Shown here piece after piece: positions 16,123-25,326 of a stretch of 64,000 bases of DNA. The first letter of the stretch is position 1, and the number at the start of each line of letters is the position of its first letter. The stretch is from Pontibacter kalidii. GTDB taxonomy: Bacteria > Bacteroidota > Bacteroidia > Cytophagales > Hymenobacteraceae. The notes below the pieces were generated by a model. That model saw only the letters and a program-made list of their open reading frames with translations, was not told where the DNA came from and ran no database searches. Position numbers and translations under genes: made by a program. The DNA is taken from contig NZ_CP111079.1 of assembly GCF_026278245.1 (NCBI RefSeq), forward strand, positions 1,428,501 to 1,492,500, read 5' to 3'.

Positions 16123-17907
16123 ATGAAGAACATTCGCAATTTCTGCATCATCGCCCACATCGACCACGGTAAGAGTACCCTGGCTGACCGCCTGCTGGAG
16201 TTTACCTCTACTGTTGCGGAGCGCGAGATGCAAAACCAGCTGCTCGATAACATGGACCTGGAGCGTGAGCGCGGCATTACGATTAAGAGCCACGCCATCC
16301 AGATGAACTACCAGTATAAGGGCGAGGATTACGTGCTCAACCTGATTGATACGCCTGGTCACGTAGACTTTTCCTACGAGGTGTCCCGCTCCATTGCCGC
16401 CTGCGAGGGCGCACTACTGATCGTGGACTCTTCGCAGGGCATAGAAGCCCAGACCATCTCTAACTTATACTTAGCGATCGGCAACGATTTGGAGATCATC
16501 CCGGTGCTGAACAAGATCGACCTGCCGCATGCCATGCCAGAGGAGGTGTCGGACCAGATCATCGAGCTCATCGGCTGCGAACGGGAAGACATCATACATG
16601 CCTCCGGTAAAGCCGGTATCGGAATCGAAGAGATACTGAATGCTATTTGCGATCGAATTCCGGCCCCGAAGGGTGATCCGGCCGCCCCACTGCAGGCATT
16701 GATATTCGACTCGGTTTTTAACTCCTACCGCGGCATCGAAGTATACTTCCGTATCTTCAACGGTACCCTCAGGAAAGGGGAGAAGGTGAAATTCATCAAC
16801 ACCGGTAAAACTTACGAGGCCGACGAGATTGGTGTGCTGAAACTGAACCAGGAGCCGCGCCAGGAAATGGCTGCCGGCAACGTGGGCTACCTGATCTCGG
16901 GTATCAAGAATGCCAAAGAGGTAAAAGTGGGCGATACCATTACGCATGTGGAGCGTCCGGCCCAGGGAATCCAGGGCTTTGAGGATGTGAAGCCGATGGT
17001 TTTTGCCGGCATTTACCCGGTAGAGACGAGCGAATACGAGGAACTGCGCGCTTCCATGGAGAAGTTGCAGCTCAACGACGCCTCGCTGGTGTGGGAGCCG
17101 GAGACTTCCGCCGCCCTTGGTTTTGGTTTCCGTTGCGGCTTCCTGGGGATGCTGCACATGGAGATCGTGCAGGAGCGCCTGGAGCGGGAGTTCGACATGA
17201 CGGTGATTACCACAGTGCCGTCGGTGCAGTTCCATGCCTATACAACCAAAGACAAAATGGTGAAGGTAAATGCCCCTTCCGAGATGCCGGATCCGAACTA
17301 TATCGACCACATCGAGGAGCCGTTCATTAAGGCGCAAATCATTTCCAAGTCCGATTACGTGGGCCCCATCATCACGCTGTGTATGGACAAGCGCGGTATC
17401 CTGAAGAACCAGACCTACTTGACCAGTGACCGCGTGGAGATGACCTTTGAGATGCCGTTGGCTGAGATTGTGTTCGACTTCTTCGATAAGCTGAAGACCA
17501 TTTCCCGGGGCTATGCCTCCCTGGATTACGAACTGATCGGGTTCCGCCCATCCAACATGGTGAAGCTGGACATTATGCTGAACGGAGAGAAGGTGGACGC
17601 GCTGAGCGCCATCGTGCACCGCGACAAAGCCTACGACTGGGGTAAGCGCCTCTGCGAGAAGCTCCGCGAGCTGTTGCCACGCCAGATGTTCGAGATCGCC
17701 ATACAAGCGGCCATCGGGCAGAAGATCATCTCCCGCGAAACCGTGAAGGCTATGCGCAAGAACGTACTGGCCAAGTGCTACGGCGGTGACATATCGCGTA
17801 AGCGCAAGCTCCTCGAGAAACAGAAGAAAGGCAAGAAACGCATGCGCCAGGTAGGCAACGTGGAAATTCCGCAAGAAGCCTTCTTAGCCGTGCTCAAACT
17901 TGACTAA
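16123..17907 (+). CDS. lepA: Elongation factor 4
   Basis: A 594-residue translational GTPase. G1 is AHIDHGKST (11-19), followed by G2 ERGITIKS, G3 DTPGH and G4 NKID. The EF-G-like domains II, III and V and the LepA-specific C-terminal domain follow, ending in the usual basic stretch ([16 protein letters not shown]) and the short tail [12 protein letters not shown]. LepA acts on stalled or mis-translocated ribosomes and in 30S assembly. Length is normal. It is a single gene with its own promoter element and a strong terminator. The long antisense frame over it is a shadow of GC-rich coding. Confidence 0.97.
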   Translation: MKNIRNFCIIAHIDHGKSTLADRLLEFTSTVAEREMQNQLLDNMDLERERGITIKSHAIQMNYQYKGEDYVLNLIDTPGHVDFSYEVSRSIAACEGALLIVDSSQGIEAQTISNLYLAIGNDLEIIPVLNKIDLPHAMPEEVSDQIIELIGCEREDIIHASGKAGIGIEEILNAICDRIPAPKGDPAAPLQALIFDSVFNSYRGIEVYFRIFNGTLRKGEKVKFINTGKTYEADEIGVLKLNQEPRQEMAAGNVGYLISGIKNAKEVKVGDTITHVERPAQGIQGFEDVKPMVFAGIYPVETSEYEELRASMEKLQLNDASLVWEPETSAALGFGFRCGFLGMLHMEIVQERLEREFDMTVITTVPSVQFHAYTTKDKMVKVNAPSEMPDPNYIDHIEEPFIKAQIISKSDYVGPIITLCMDKRGILKNQTYLTSDRVEMTFEMPLAEIVFDFFDKLKTISRGYASLDYELIGFRPSNMVKLDIMLNGEKVDALSAIVHRDKAYDWGKRLCEKLRELLPRQMFEIAIQAAIGQKIISRETVKAMRKNVLAKCYGGDISRKRKLLEKQKKGKKRMRQVGNVEIPQEAFLAVLKLD

Positions 17908-17919
17908 AGTATAAACGAG

Positions 17920-17951
17920 CCCCGACGTGCCCCTGCGCGTCGGGGTTTTTC
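17920..17951 (+). terminator. Terminator of lepA
   Basis: An 8-bp stem CCCCGACG / CGTCGGGG (17920-17927 with 17938-17945) is followed by a T-run. AGTATAAA lies just upstream of the stem. Confidence 0.88.
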
Positions 17952-18093
17952 GCTTTTAAACCTGTAAAAAGCTTTGCTTAAAGTATAAGGGTGATGGACA
18001 GAAGGCTTCTCCAAAATCAACGTTTCTTTTGTCCTTTGTCAACCAGTCTTTTGTCACACATTCCAAGTATCTCCTAACTCATACATTAATAAC

Positions 18094-18975
18094 ATGACCC
18101 TGCTCGACGGAAAAAAAACATCCGAAGCCATTCAGAACGAGATAGCTGCTGAAGTAGCTGCCATTAAAGCCAAAGGTGGCAAGGTGCCGCACCTGGCTGC
18201 TGTACTTGTCGGAAACGATGGCGGCTCTATTACTTATGTTACGAATAAAGTGGCTACCTGTGAGCGCATCGGCTTTGGCTCCTCGCTTATCCGTTACGAA
18301 GACACCGTTACCGAAGAAGAACTGCTCAACAAGATTAAAGAGCTGAATGAGGATGAGGAAGTAGACGGGTTTATTGTGCAGTTGCCTTTACCCAGGCATA
18401 TAGATACGGAGAAGGTGATCGAGGCAATCGATCCGAAGAAGGACGTGGACGGTTTCCACCCGACAAATGTGGGCCGCATGGTAGCCGGTTTGCCTGCGTA
18501 CCTGCCCGCCACGCCCGCCGGTATCCTGCAACTGCTCATGCGCTATGAGATTGAGACAAAAGGCAAGCATTGTGTCGTGATTGGCCGCAGTAATATTGTA
18601 GGAACGCCCATGAGCATCCTGATGTCTAAATCGGCTTACCCGGGCAACTGCACCGTTACGCTTTGCCACCGCCATACTGCCGACCTGGCTTACCATACCC
18701 GCCAGGCCGATATCATCATTGTGGCCGTGGGGCAACCAGGCCTGATCACAGCGGACATGGTGAAAGAAGGTGCCGTGGTGATAGACGTTGGAACGACGCG
18801 CGTGCCGGATGCTAGCCGCAAGTCGGGTTTCAGGTTATGCGGGGACGTTGATTTTGACAGCGTGGCAGAGAAGTGCAGCTTCATTACGCCGGTTCCGGGT
18901 GGCGTAGGCCCGCTCACCATTGCCATGCTAATGACGAATACGCTGCGGGCAGCCAAAAAAGAAGTATACGGCTAA
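18094..18975 (+). CDS. folD: Bifunctional methylenetetrahydrofolate dehydrogenase/cyclohydrolase
   Basis: A 293-residue FolD that converts 5,10-methylene-THF to 10-formyl-THF, linking one-carbon units to purine and formyl-Met synthesis. The catalytic region shows the Tyr and Lys of SITYVTNK, the folate-binding QLPLPRH, and the nucleotide-binding [11 protein letters not shown]. The C-terminal signature [14 protein letters not shown] is intact. Length and motifs are normal. It is transcribed alone between the lepA terminator and the long hairpin at 18994. Confidence 0.96.
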   Translation: MTLLDGKKTSEAIQNEIAAEVAAIKAKGGKVPHLAAVLVGNDGGSITYVTNKVATCERIGFGSSLIRYEDTVTEEELLNKIKELNEDEEVDGFIVQLPLPRHIDTEKVIEAIDPKKDVDGFHPTNVGRMVAGLPAYLPATPAGILQLLMRYEIETKGKHCVVIGRSNIVGTPMSILMSKSAYPGNCTVTLCHRHTADLAYHTRQADIIIVAVGQPGLITADMVKEGAVVIDVGTTRVPDASRKSGFRLCGDVDFDSVAEKCSFITPVPGGVGPLTIAMLMTNTLRAAKKEVYG

Positions 18976-18993
18976 GTATAACTGCTGCCTCAA

Positions 18994-19041
18994 GTATAAA
19001 ACCTCATGTTGTCCTATACAGGATACTGTGAGGTTTTATAC
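18994..19041 (+). terminator. Long hairpin terminator of folD
   Basis: A 13-bp perfect outer stem GTATAAAACCTCA with its complement (18994-19006 and 19029-19041), plus further pairing inside the loop. The AGTATAAA motif forms the base of the stem. Confidence 0.8.
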
Positions 19042-19123
19042 GTTTGAGCCGAAGCGGGAGCTTTATTAAAAGTATAAGCGGATGCATAAGGTGGTGCCCG
19101 GAACAGTTGCCCTGCTGTCGTTG

Positions 19124-19180
19124 TTGCAATTTTAACTAAATTGCAAGTTCTGGCAGAAGTATATTATATACTCCTGCCAG
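19124..19180 (+). promoter_or_regulatory. Two tandem stem-loops upstream of queE
   Basis: The first is a 9-bp perfect inverted repeat TTGCAATTT / AAATTGCAA (19124-19146, 5-nt loop). The second is CTGGCAG-a-AGTATA paired with TATACT-c-CTGCCAG (19150-19180). They lie 56 bp before the queE start. They could be leader structures or a promoter-proximal operator. The sequence does not look like a known preQ1 riboswitch. Confidence 0.4.
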
Positions 19181-19235
19181 GCAGTAACGCAAGTATAAAT
19201 GGCTGTGCCTACGTATGGCCTGAGGAGAAATAGCA

Positions 19236-19889
19236 TTGGAAGAAGTAAAAGCATACAAGACAGCCTCCATACACCAGGTGCCGAAAGACGGCAGCAGACT
19301 ACCGTTGATGGAGGCTTTTTATACGATACAGGGCGAAGGCGGCAACACCGGCACGGCGGCATACTTTATCCGTTTAGGCGGCTGCGATGTGGGTTGCCAC
19401 TGGTGCGACGTGAAGGAAAGCTGGGATGCTGAGGCACACCCGCTGACTGCGGTGGAGGATATCGTGGAGACGGCCGCCGCCTATCCGGGCAAGGCCGTGG
19501 TGATCACGGGCGGCGAACCGCTGCTCTACAACCTGCAGCCGCTCACCGAGCAGCTACAGGCGCGCGGCATCAAAACCTACATCGAAACCTCCGGCGCATA
19601 CCCGGTGAGCGGCAAGTGGGACTGGATCTGCCTGTCCCCTAAAAAGTTTAAACAGCCCGAAGCCTCCGTTTACCCTTTTGCGCATGAGTTAAAAGTGATT
19701 ATCTTTAACAAGAGTGACTTTAAGTGGGCCGAAGAGCACGCGGCAAAAGTTGGGGAGCACTGCAAATTATACTTGCAGCCGGAGTGGAGTAAGGCCAGTG
19801 AAATGACACCGCTTATCGTTGAGTACGTCAAAAACAACCCGAAATGGCGTGTGTCGTTGCAGACGCATAAGTACATGGACATTCCCTAA
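19236..19889 (+). CDS. queE: 7-carboxy-7-deazaguanine synthase (radical SAM)
   Basis: A 217-residue radical SAM enzyme that makes 7-carboxy-7-deazaguanine in the queuosine/7-deazapurine pathway. The [4Fe-4S] cluster motif CDVGCHWC places three cysteines at 50, 54 and 57. Also visible are the substrate-loop EAFYTIQGEGGNTG and the radical SAM glycine motif VITGGEP. The start codon is TTG at 19236, with an unusually good ribosome binding site for this phylum (GAGGAG at 19222-19227, 8 nt before). No in-frame ATG exists nearby. It is followed after 6 bp by the PorE-like gene, so the two are probably co-transcribed, although their functions are unrelated. Confidence 0.93.
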   Translation: MEEVKAYKTASIHQVPKDGSRLPLMEAFYTIQGEGGNTGTAAYFIRLGGCDVGCHWCDVKESWDAEAHPLTAVEDIVETAAAYPGKAVVITGGEPLLYNLQPLTEQLQARGIKTYIETSGAYPVSGKWDWICLSPKKFKQPEASVYPFAHELKVIIFNKSDFKWAEEHAAKVGEHCKLYLQPEWSKASEMTPLIVEYVKNNPKWRVSLQTHKYMDIP

Positions 19890-19895
19890 CCCCTT

Positions 19896-21827
19896 ATGAA
19901 GTATAAACAGCTGCTGATCGCCGCCCTTTTGGTACTGGGTTCTGCCTCGGCCTCCATGGCGCAAAACCATAAACTCAGTACCAACTCGGCCAAAGCGGAG
20001 CGTTTATACGAAAAAGCCGACAGCTACGCACGGGCGCGCGACTTCAGCCGGGCCCTGCAGGCGTTGGACGAGGCCATTGAGAAAGATCCGAATTTTGCCG
20101 ATGCTTACCTGCGCGCCGCCAGCCTGCACAAAATGATGGGCAACAAGGCCAAGGCCTTCGAGTACATGGAAAAAGGCCTGAAGCTGTTGCCTTTCACCAA
20201 AGGGCAGGCCAACAACTACTTCGAACTGGCTGAGTTATACTTTGATAAAGGCGATTACAAGTCGGCAAGTGAGTGGTATGAGACCTACCTGAAAACAGGC
20301 GCCAACAACGCCAGGCAGGTGGAGTGGGCGCGGCGGCAGCTGAAGACGGCTGCTTTTGCACAGGAGGCTATGCAAAAGCCGGTGCCGTTTAACCCGGAGC
20401 AGCTGCCCGGCTCGCTCAACCGGTTCGGGCTGCAGTACTTCCCCTACACCACTGCCGATCAGCGCTATTTCATCTACACGGCACGCGAGAGCGGCCGCCC
20501 GGACCACGACGAGAACATCTACGTGAGCCAGTTTAAGAACGGGCAATGGCAGGCGCCGGTATCCATCTCCGAGAACATCAACACACCGGCTAACGAGGGT
20601 GCCGCTACGATTTCAGGTGATGGCAAGACGCTCGTTTTTACCTCCTGTAACCGGCCCGACACCCAGGGCGACTGCGATCTGTATATTTCCTTCCGTACCG
20701 GCAGTGAGTGGAGTAAGCCGCAAAATATGGGTAACACCGTCAATTCCAAAGCCTGGGACTCGCAGCCGAGCCTCTCGGCCGACGGACGCACCTTATACTT
20801 TACCTCCACGCGCGGGGGCGGCGTTGGCAAGGAGGATATCTGGGTAACGTACCGCAACGATGATGGCTCCTGGGTAAAGCCTGTTAATCTTGGGAAAGAG
20901 ATCAACTCCACGGGCCGCGACATGGCGCCCTCCATACACATGAGCGGCTCCACTTTATACTTTGTGAGCGATGGCCACATCGGCATGGGTGGGTTGGATG
21001 TTTTCAAATCGGATAAGAGCGAGAACGGCAAGTGGTCTGCGCCGCAGAACCTGGGCTACCCACTGAACACTTTTGCTGATGAGGGGTCGCTTTTCATCAC
21101 GCCTGATAGTGAGATTGGCTATTACTCCCGCCAGGTGAGCACGGATGCCGGTTTGCCGGGCATACAGCTGTACCGTTTTGATGTCCCTGCCGAGTGGCGT
21201 AGCCGCGTGACGAGCACCTATGCCCAGGGCCGCGTGTTTGATGCTGACACCAAAAAGCCGCTCGCTGCGCAGGTGCAGCTCTACGATCTGGAGGCCGACT
21301 CGCTGGTGCAGCAAGTAGCCTCCGACAGAGTTTCGGGTGAGTATACGGTGGTGCTGACGCAGGGCAAGCAGTATGCGCTTTACGTTTCCGCGCCGAAGTA
21401 CCTGATGAACAGCCGCAGCTTCGATTATACTTCCTCTAAGGCGCATTCGCCGGTGGCGTTGGATGTGCACCTCGACCCGATCAAGTCAGGAGCCGCGATG
21501 GTGCTCAGCAACCTGTTCTTCGACACCGGCAAGTATCACCTGGAGAAAAAATCGAAAACGGAGCTCGACAAGCTGATTAGCTTCATGCAGCAGAACCCGC
21601 AGGTAAGAATAGAGATCTCAGGCCACACGGATGATGTGGGCTCGGACAAGGCTAATCAGGTGCTATCAGAGCGACGCGCCAAGTCGGTGGTAGATTACCT
21701 GGCCAGCAACGGTATCAGCAAAGACCGCATCCGCTACAAGGGCTATGGCGAAACAAAGCCTGTTAAGCCGAACACTTCAGAAGAAAACCGCCAACTGAAC
21801 CGGCGCATCGAGATGCGCGTGCTGTAG
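19896..21827 (+). CDS. TPR/PD40/CRD/OmpA protein, PorE-like
   Basis: A 643-residue exported protein with four modules in order. After a signal peptide (1-22) come TPR repeats (about 30-140), then a PD40/WD40-like beta-propeller (about 180-420) with repeated segments such as SADGRTLYFTSTRGG. Next is a carboxypeptidase-regulatory-like Ig domain (about 435-510), and last a C-terminal OmpA peptidoglycan-binding domain (about 530-643, EISGHTDDVGSDKANQVLSE). This is the domain order of PorE, a type IX secretion component of Porphyromonas that sits at the peptidoglycan. Many Bacteroidota paralogues share it, so assignment to secretion is an inference. It is co-directional with queE (6 bp gap) and ends at a strong bidirectional terminator. 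Confidence 0.88.
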   Translation: MKYKQLLIAALLVLGSASASMAQNHKLSTNSAKAERLYEKADSYARARDFSRALQALDEAIEKDPNFADAYLRAASLHKMMGNKAKAFEYMEKGLKLLPFTKGQANNYFELAELYFDKGDYKSASEWYETYLKTGANNARQVEWARRQLKTAAFAQEAMQKPVPFNPEQLPGSLNRFGLQYFPYTTADQRYFIYTARESGRPDHDENIYVSQFKNGQWQAPVSISENINTPANEGAATISGDGKTLVFTSCNRPDTQGDCDLYISFRTGSEWSKPQNMGNTVNSKAWDSQPSLSADGRTLYFTSTRGGGVGKEDIWVTYRNDDGSWVKPVNLGKEINSTGRDMAPSIHMSGSTLYFVSDGHIGMGGLDVFKSDKSENGKWSAPQNLGYPLNTFADEGSLFITPDSEIGYYSRQVSTDAGLPGIQLYRFDVPAEWRSRVTSTYAQGRVFDADTKKPLAAQVQLYDLEADSLVQQVASDRVSGEYTVVLTQGKQYALYVSAPKYLMNSRSFDYTSSKAHSPVALDVHLDPIKSGAAMVLSNLFFDTGKYHLEKKSKTELDKLISFMQQNPQVRIEISGHTDDVGSDKANQVLSERRAKSVVDYLASNGISKDRIRYKGYGETKPVKPNTSEENRQLNRRIEMRVL

Positions 21828-21840
21828 AGTATGAAAGTAT

Positions 21841-21880
21841 AAAGGGAGGCAAAGTATAAATTTTGCCTCCCTTTCCTTTT
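21841..21880. terminator. Bidirectional terminator
   Basis: A 13-bp perfect stem AAAGGGAGGCAAA with its complement (21841-21853 and 21862-21874), and T-rich sequence after it. It lies between the convergent PorE-like gene and pyrE. The loop itself contains GTATAAA. Confidence 0.88.
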
Positions 21881-21896
21881 ATCGTCACCTTAACGT

Positions 21897-22535
21897 TTAA
21901 ACGCCCCACGTCTGCGGCGACTGGCGCCACTCGGCCAGCGTTTCCATAGCAGACTCCTGTATGTAGCCTTGTTCAGCGGCAGCCTCTACCAGCGCGTTGT
22001 AGTTGCTAAGGCAGTGCAGCGGTATCCCGGCTTTCTTAAAGTTCTCCTCAGCCACGGCAAAGCCATAGGTAAAAATGGCGGCCATCCCCATTACCTCGGC
22101 GCCGGCTGCTTTCACGGCCTCTGCTGCTTTCAGCGAGCTCCCGCCCGTAGAGATCAGGTCTTCTATCAGCACCACTTTCTGTCCCTCCAGCAGGCGTCCT
22201 TCAATCTGGTTGCCCATGCCGTGCTTCTTGGGCTCGGGGCGCACGTACAAAAAAGGCATCTCCAGCAGTTCCGCCACCAGGGCACCCTGGGCTATGCCTG
22301 CCGTGGCTACGCCCGCAATGGCCTCGGCCTCGGGGTAGTGCTGCTTCACCAGCTCCGCCAGTTGCTGCTTGATGTAGCTGCGGATATAGGGGAAAGAGAG
22401 CGTGACGCGGTTATCGCAATAGATAGGGGAGTTCCAGCCGCTGCTCCACTTAAATGGCTGCTCCGGTCTTAACTTCACGGCCTCTGTCTCGAGCAGGAAC
22501 GAGGCCACCTGATGTGCTGTTGTCGTAGAATCCAT
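21897..22535 (-). CDS. pyrE: Orotate phosphoribosyltransferase
   Basis: A 212-residue enzyme that joins orotate and PRPP to form OMP in pyrimidine synthesis. The PRPP-binding signature VVLIEDLISTGGSS is at about 127-140, and the flexible loop region RPEPKKHGMGNQIEG is intact. Length is normal. The gene ends at the shared terminator with the PorE-like gene. Upstream it diverges from the Nudix gene at 22645, with a 109-bp AT-rich gap and no recognisable operator. Confidence 0.95.
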   Translation of the reverse strand: MDSTTTAHQVASFLLETEAVKLRPEQPFKWSSGWNSPIYCDNRVTLSFPYIRSYIKQQLAELVKQHYPEAEAIAGVATAGIAQGALVAELLEMPFLYVRPEPKKHGMGNQIEGRLLEGQKVVLIEDLISTGGSSLKAAEAVKAAGAEVMGMAAIFTYGFAVAEENFKKAGIPLHCLSNYNALVEAAAEQGYIQESAMETLAEWRQSPQTWGV

Positions 22536-22644
22536 GACCCGAAATTACAGAAATAATCTTCCTTTTTAAGGCTGTGTATTTTGATTGCGCCGATTTATTT
22601 TTTGTTTTGTGTAAATTACGCTTCCACTGGAGCACCCAAACTGC

Positions 22645-23325
22645 ATGAACGTTTTTATTAACGACATCCCGCTTATCCTTAAAAAAGCCACCGATAAGGT
22701 GTATAAGCATGAGTATGACCTCATTCTGAAAGCCTCGGACCACTTTACATCCAAAGATCTGGTGGGGGATGTGCTGATAAAGGAGGCAGACCCACAACTG
22801 ATAGACCGCCTGGTGCGCCTGATGGAGGTGAAGAGGCTAAAGAAGCTGAACTCGCTGACGCTGGTGGCCGATAAAAAGAAAAAGCTGATCGAGCACCTGA
22901 AGGATCAGTTCAAGATCGTGAAGGCAGCCGGAGGCTTGGTGCTGAAGGATGGCAAAATCCTGATGATCTACCGCCTCGGGGTGTGGGATCTGCCCAAAGG
23001 AAAACTGGAGAAGAAAGAGAAGGTGCGCGAGGGTGCCATGCGCGAGGTAGAGGAGGAGTGCAATATAAAAGTGGAGGTGGTGGAGAAGCTGCCGAAAACC
23101 TGGCACTCATATGCCTTCAAGGGCAAAAAGATCCTAAAGAAGACCAGCTGGTTCCTCATGGACTGCACCGACGACAACCTGATGAAGCCACAGGCCGAGG
23201 AGTTTATTGAAGAAGTGCGCTGGATGACGCCGGAAGAAGTGGAGGAGGTGCTGCCAAAGGCTTATACCTCGATCGCTTTCGTTATCCGACACTATCTGCA
23301 ATCTCTGAAAACCGGAAAGGTATAA
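22645..23325 (+). CDS. Nudix hydrolase with N-terminal extension
   Basis: A 226-residue protein. The C-terminal Nudix domain (about 90-215) has the box G-x5-E-x7-REVEEE around LPKGKLEKKEKVREGAMREVEEE. The N-terminal ~85 residues are lysine-rich, helical and not part of the Nudix fold. Substrates of such proteins range from nucleoside diphosphate sugars to diadenosine polyphosphates, and none can be chosen from the sequence. Its last 44 bases overlap the 3' end of coaD on the opposite strand (23282-23325), so both transcripts must read through each other's coding end. Confidence 0.88.
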   Translation: MNVFINDIPLILKKATDKVYKHEYDLILKASDHFTSKDLVGDVLIKEADPQLIDRLVRLMEVKRLKKLNSLTLVADKKKKLIEHLKDQFKIVKAAGGLVLKDGKILMIYRLGVWDLPKGKLEKKEKVREGAMREVEEECNIKVEVVEKLPKTWHSYAFKGKKILKKTSWFLMDCTDDNLMKPQAEEFIEEVRWMTPEEVEEVLPKAYTSIAFVIRHYLQSLKTGKV

Positions 23326-23758
23326 ACTCATCCACGTTGCCGCCAAACCGGTGAATCTCTCGGATGATGGAGGAGCTGATGGCGGCAAGGTGCGGTGAGG
23401 TGATTAGGAAGACGCTTTCCAGGTCGTGGTTTACGTGGCGGTTGGCTTGAGCAATGGTGTTTTCGTACTCAAAGTCTGTGGTGTTGCGTAGCCCGCGCAG
23501 CAGGAATTGGGCACCAATCTCGCGCGCATACTCGGCTGTCAATCCCTTAAACGTCGTTACCTTAATATTAGCGTGGTCGGCGAACAGCCGCGTCATCACC
23601 TCAAACATCCTATCCACGGGGATGTAGCGCTGCTTGCTGCTGTTGTTCCCGATGGCCACTACCACTTCATCAAACAGTTTTGCCCCCCGCATCACCACAT
23701 CATAATGGCCGTTGGTAAAAGGGTCAAAAGAGCCGGGGAACAGGGCAATTCGCTTCAT
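23282..23758 (-). CDS. coaD: Phosphopantetheine adenylyltransferase
   Basis: A 158-residue enzyme of coenzyme A synthesis that transfers AMP from ATP to 4'-phosphopantetheine. The nucleotidyltransferase motif GSFDPFTNGH is at 9-18, RGLRNTTDFEYE in the middle, and ISSSIIRE near the C-terminus. The length is typical. Downstream it overlaps the Nudix gene tail to tail by 44 bp. Upstream is the DUF3822 gene on the same strand, a neighbour pair that recurs in this phylum. Confidence 0.96.
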   Translation of the reverse strand: MKRIALFPGSFDPFTNGHYDVVMRGAKLFDEVVVAIGNNSSKQRYIPVDRMFEVMTRLFADHANIKVTTFKGLTAEYAREIGAQFLLRGLRNTTDFEYENTIAQANRHVNHDLESVFLITSPHLAAISSSIIREIHRFGGNVDEFIPFRFSEIADSVG

Positions 23759-23825
23759 GTCAATTTTGAATGAGTGGGTGAACGCGTAATCTATTCTTTA
23801 TACTTGATTTTGGCCTAAAAGTAGC

Positions 23826-24713
23826 CTATTCACACAGGTGCAGGCTGTAGAGCTCAAAATACCGGTGTTCGAACATGTCGTGGAACTTGTAGCTGTACTC
23901 TGTGTCTGCAGGCTTCTTCCCTAGTCTGATCTGGCGAATATACTTTTGCAGAATGTGGAACAGGGATGAATCATGCGTGATATCTCCCCAAACGGTAATG
24001 GTTTCCTGCTCCGGGTTCATCTTCTGCTCCTGCATGATAAAGATGATGTAGTAGATAAAATCCTCCGGGCTTACATAGTGGAAGATGTTGCAGAACTCCA
24101 GCCCGCCAGGCCCAATTACCAGCAGCGTAACATAGTTGCGCTCTATAAAGGCATACATGCTGCGCAGGTTGGTTCGAGGCGTCTGGTGCAGCATGCTGCG
24201 GATCAGGGTACTGGTGAGGTGCACCACCTGCGTTGGCCGCTCAGGGTAAAGGGCTTTCAGCGCCTGGTACAAAGCGCCATCCATGGCAAAGATATTCATG
24301 GCTTCCAGCCCACTGTGGCGGTAGCTCAGCACTTTGTCCTGCGCGGGGTTAAAATCGGAGTGTAGTTTAAGGTATTCCTGCTGATAAGCCGGGTCGTAAA
24401 GCGTTTCGGGCACCAGGGTAAAGTGCGGATTACTTACCGATACGCGCACCAGGTTCCAATTCTGTTCCTGCAGCAGCTCGTTTTCCTGCCCTATCAGGCG
24501 CAGTTGCTCGGCTACCTGTACCGGCGAGAAAACGGTGATCAGCTCATAATCCTCCAGCACCACAAACTTGTTGCGTTCCGCGTTTGCTACCGCCAGGCGG
24601 ATGGCCTTTTGACTAAGTGCGATGTATAAATTGCACTGCCCCGCCTGCTCCAGCGAAAAAGCCTCATCCTGAATGCGGTGAGAAAGCCTGTAGTGTGTGT
24701 TGATGGTGTTCAA
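23826..24713 (-). CDS. DUF3822 family protein
   Basis: A 295-residue cytoplasmic protein of the Bacteroidota-specific DUF3822 family, which has an actin-like ATPase (ASKHA) type fold of unknown function. The genes are usually found with coaD and often rsmD; here coaD follows 67 bp downstream on the same strand. No signal peptide or membrane segment is visible. The only available start is a TTG at 24713 that is embedded in the TATACTTTG motif. No in-frame ATG lies near the N-terminus, so the exact start is uncertain. Confidence 0.83.
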   Translation of the reverse strand: MNTINTHYRLSHRIQDEAFSLEQAGQCNLYIALSQKAIRLAVANAERNKFVVLEDYELITVFSPVQVAEQLRLIGQENELLQEQNWNLVRVSVSNPHFTLVPETLYDPAYQQEYLKLHSDFNPAQDKVLSYRHSGLEAMNIFAMDGALYQALKALYPERPTQVVHLTSTLIRSMLHQTPRTNLRSMYAFIERNYVTLLVIGPGGLEFCNIFHYVSPEDFIYYIIFIMQEQKMNPEQETITVWGDITHDSSLFHILQKYIRQIRLGKKPADTEYSYKFHDMFEHRYFELYSLHLCE

Positions 24714-24803
24714 AGTATACTGTCGTCCGGTGTAAGCTGTAGCGGGTAAAGCCGCCCTACTGCAAGTATAAAAAAATTATGGCAAATGGCAGCGACACCA
24801 GGG

Positions 24804-25289
24804 CTACGGTATAAAATTATGCGGCAGGCCCAGCAAGTCGTCCAGGGAGAGCAACAGCTGCAGCGAACGATGTTTGTCCGCCAAAGGTATTCCCTGTATC
24901 TCCTTTACCGTCAGCCACTGCAGGTGCTCGATTAATTGGTTGTCAGCGTCAGCCTCCGGATCTGAGCCGGTATTTATACTTCCTCCAGTTATAATTACCT
25001 CAAAGTAGAACTCCACGGCGTGCAGCGGCACCTGCAGAAACTCGTTCACGAACAGGAACCGCTTTACTTTCACCTGCAGGCCGGTTTCCTCCTCAAACTC
25101 GCGTTTCAGGCACTCCTGCATACTTTCGCCGTACTGCAGGCCGCCGCCAGGCGGGGCCCAGAAGGCGCTGTTGCCAATGGTTTTGCCGTGGCGTACTAAG
25201 AGCAATTTATCATCTTGGATACAGATGCCGCATACGCGTACGCGCAGTTTGTCGGCGTAGGTAGCGGCGGCGGGGTTTAGGTCAGGCAT
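24804..25289 (-). CDS. Nudix hydrolase
   Basis: A 161-residue single-domain Nudix protein. The Nudix box is GGGLQYGESMQECLKREFEEETGLQ (about 49-73), preceded by the common FWAPPGGG. The protein starts MPDLNPAAATYADKLRVRVCGICIQDDK, where the first beta strand begins near residue 17. It is distinct from the longer Nudix protein at 22645 and the two share little outside the box. The substrate cannot be predicted. It diverges from the thioesterase gene at 25327 with only 37 bp between starts, so promoter elements must overlap. Confidence 0.9.
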   Translation of the reverse strand: MPDLNPAAATYADKLRVRVCGICIQDDKLLLVRHGKTIGNSAFWAPPGGGLQYGESMQECLKREFEEETGLQVKVKRFLFVNEFLQVPLHAVEFYFEVIITGGSINTGSDPEADADNQLIEHLQWLTVKEIQGIPLADKHRSLQLLLSLDDLLGLPHNFIP

Positions 25290-25326
25290 GGTTGGTTTAC
25301 GGGTGATTTGGTCGTAAATTTACAAT

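Noticed and set aside
16471..17874. 467-codon open frame antisense to lepA
   Set aside because: lepA is certain on the other strand. The antisense product has no recognisable domain and its length follows from codon bias.
19042..19235. preQ1 riboswitch upstream of queE
   Set aside because: Hairpins are present, but the short C-rich loop and A-rich pseudoknot partner of preQ1-I could not be found.
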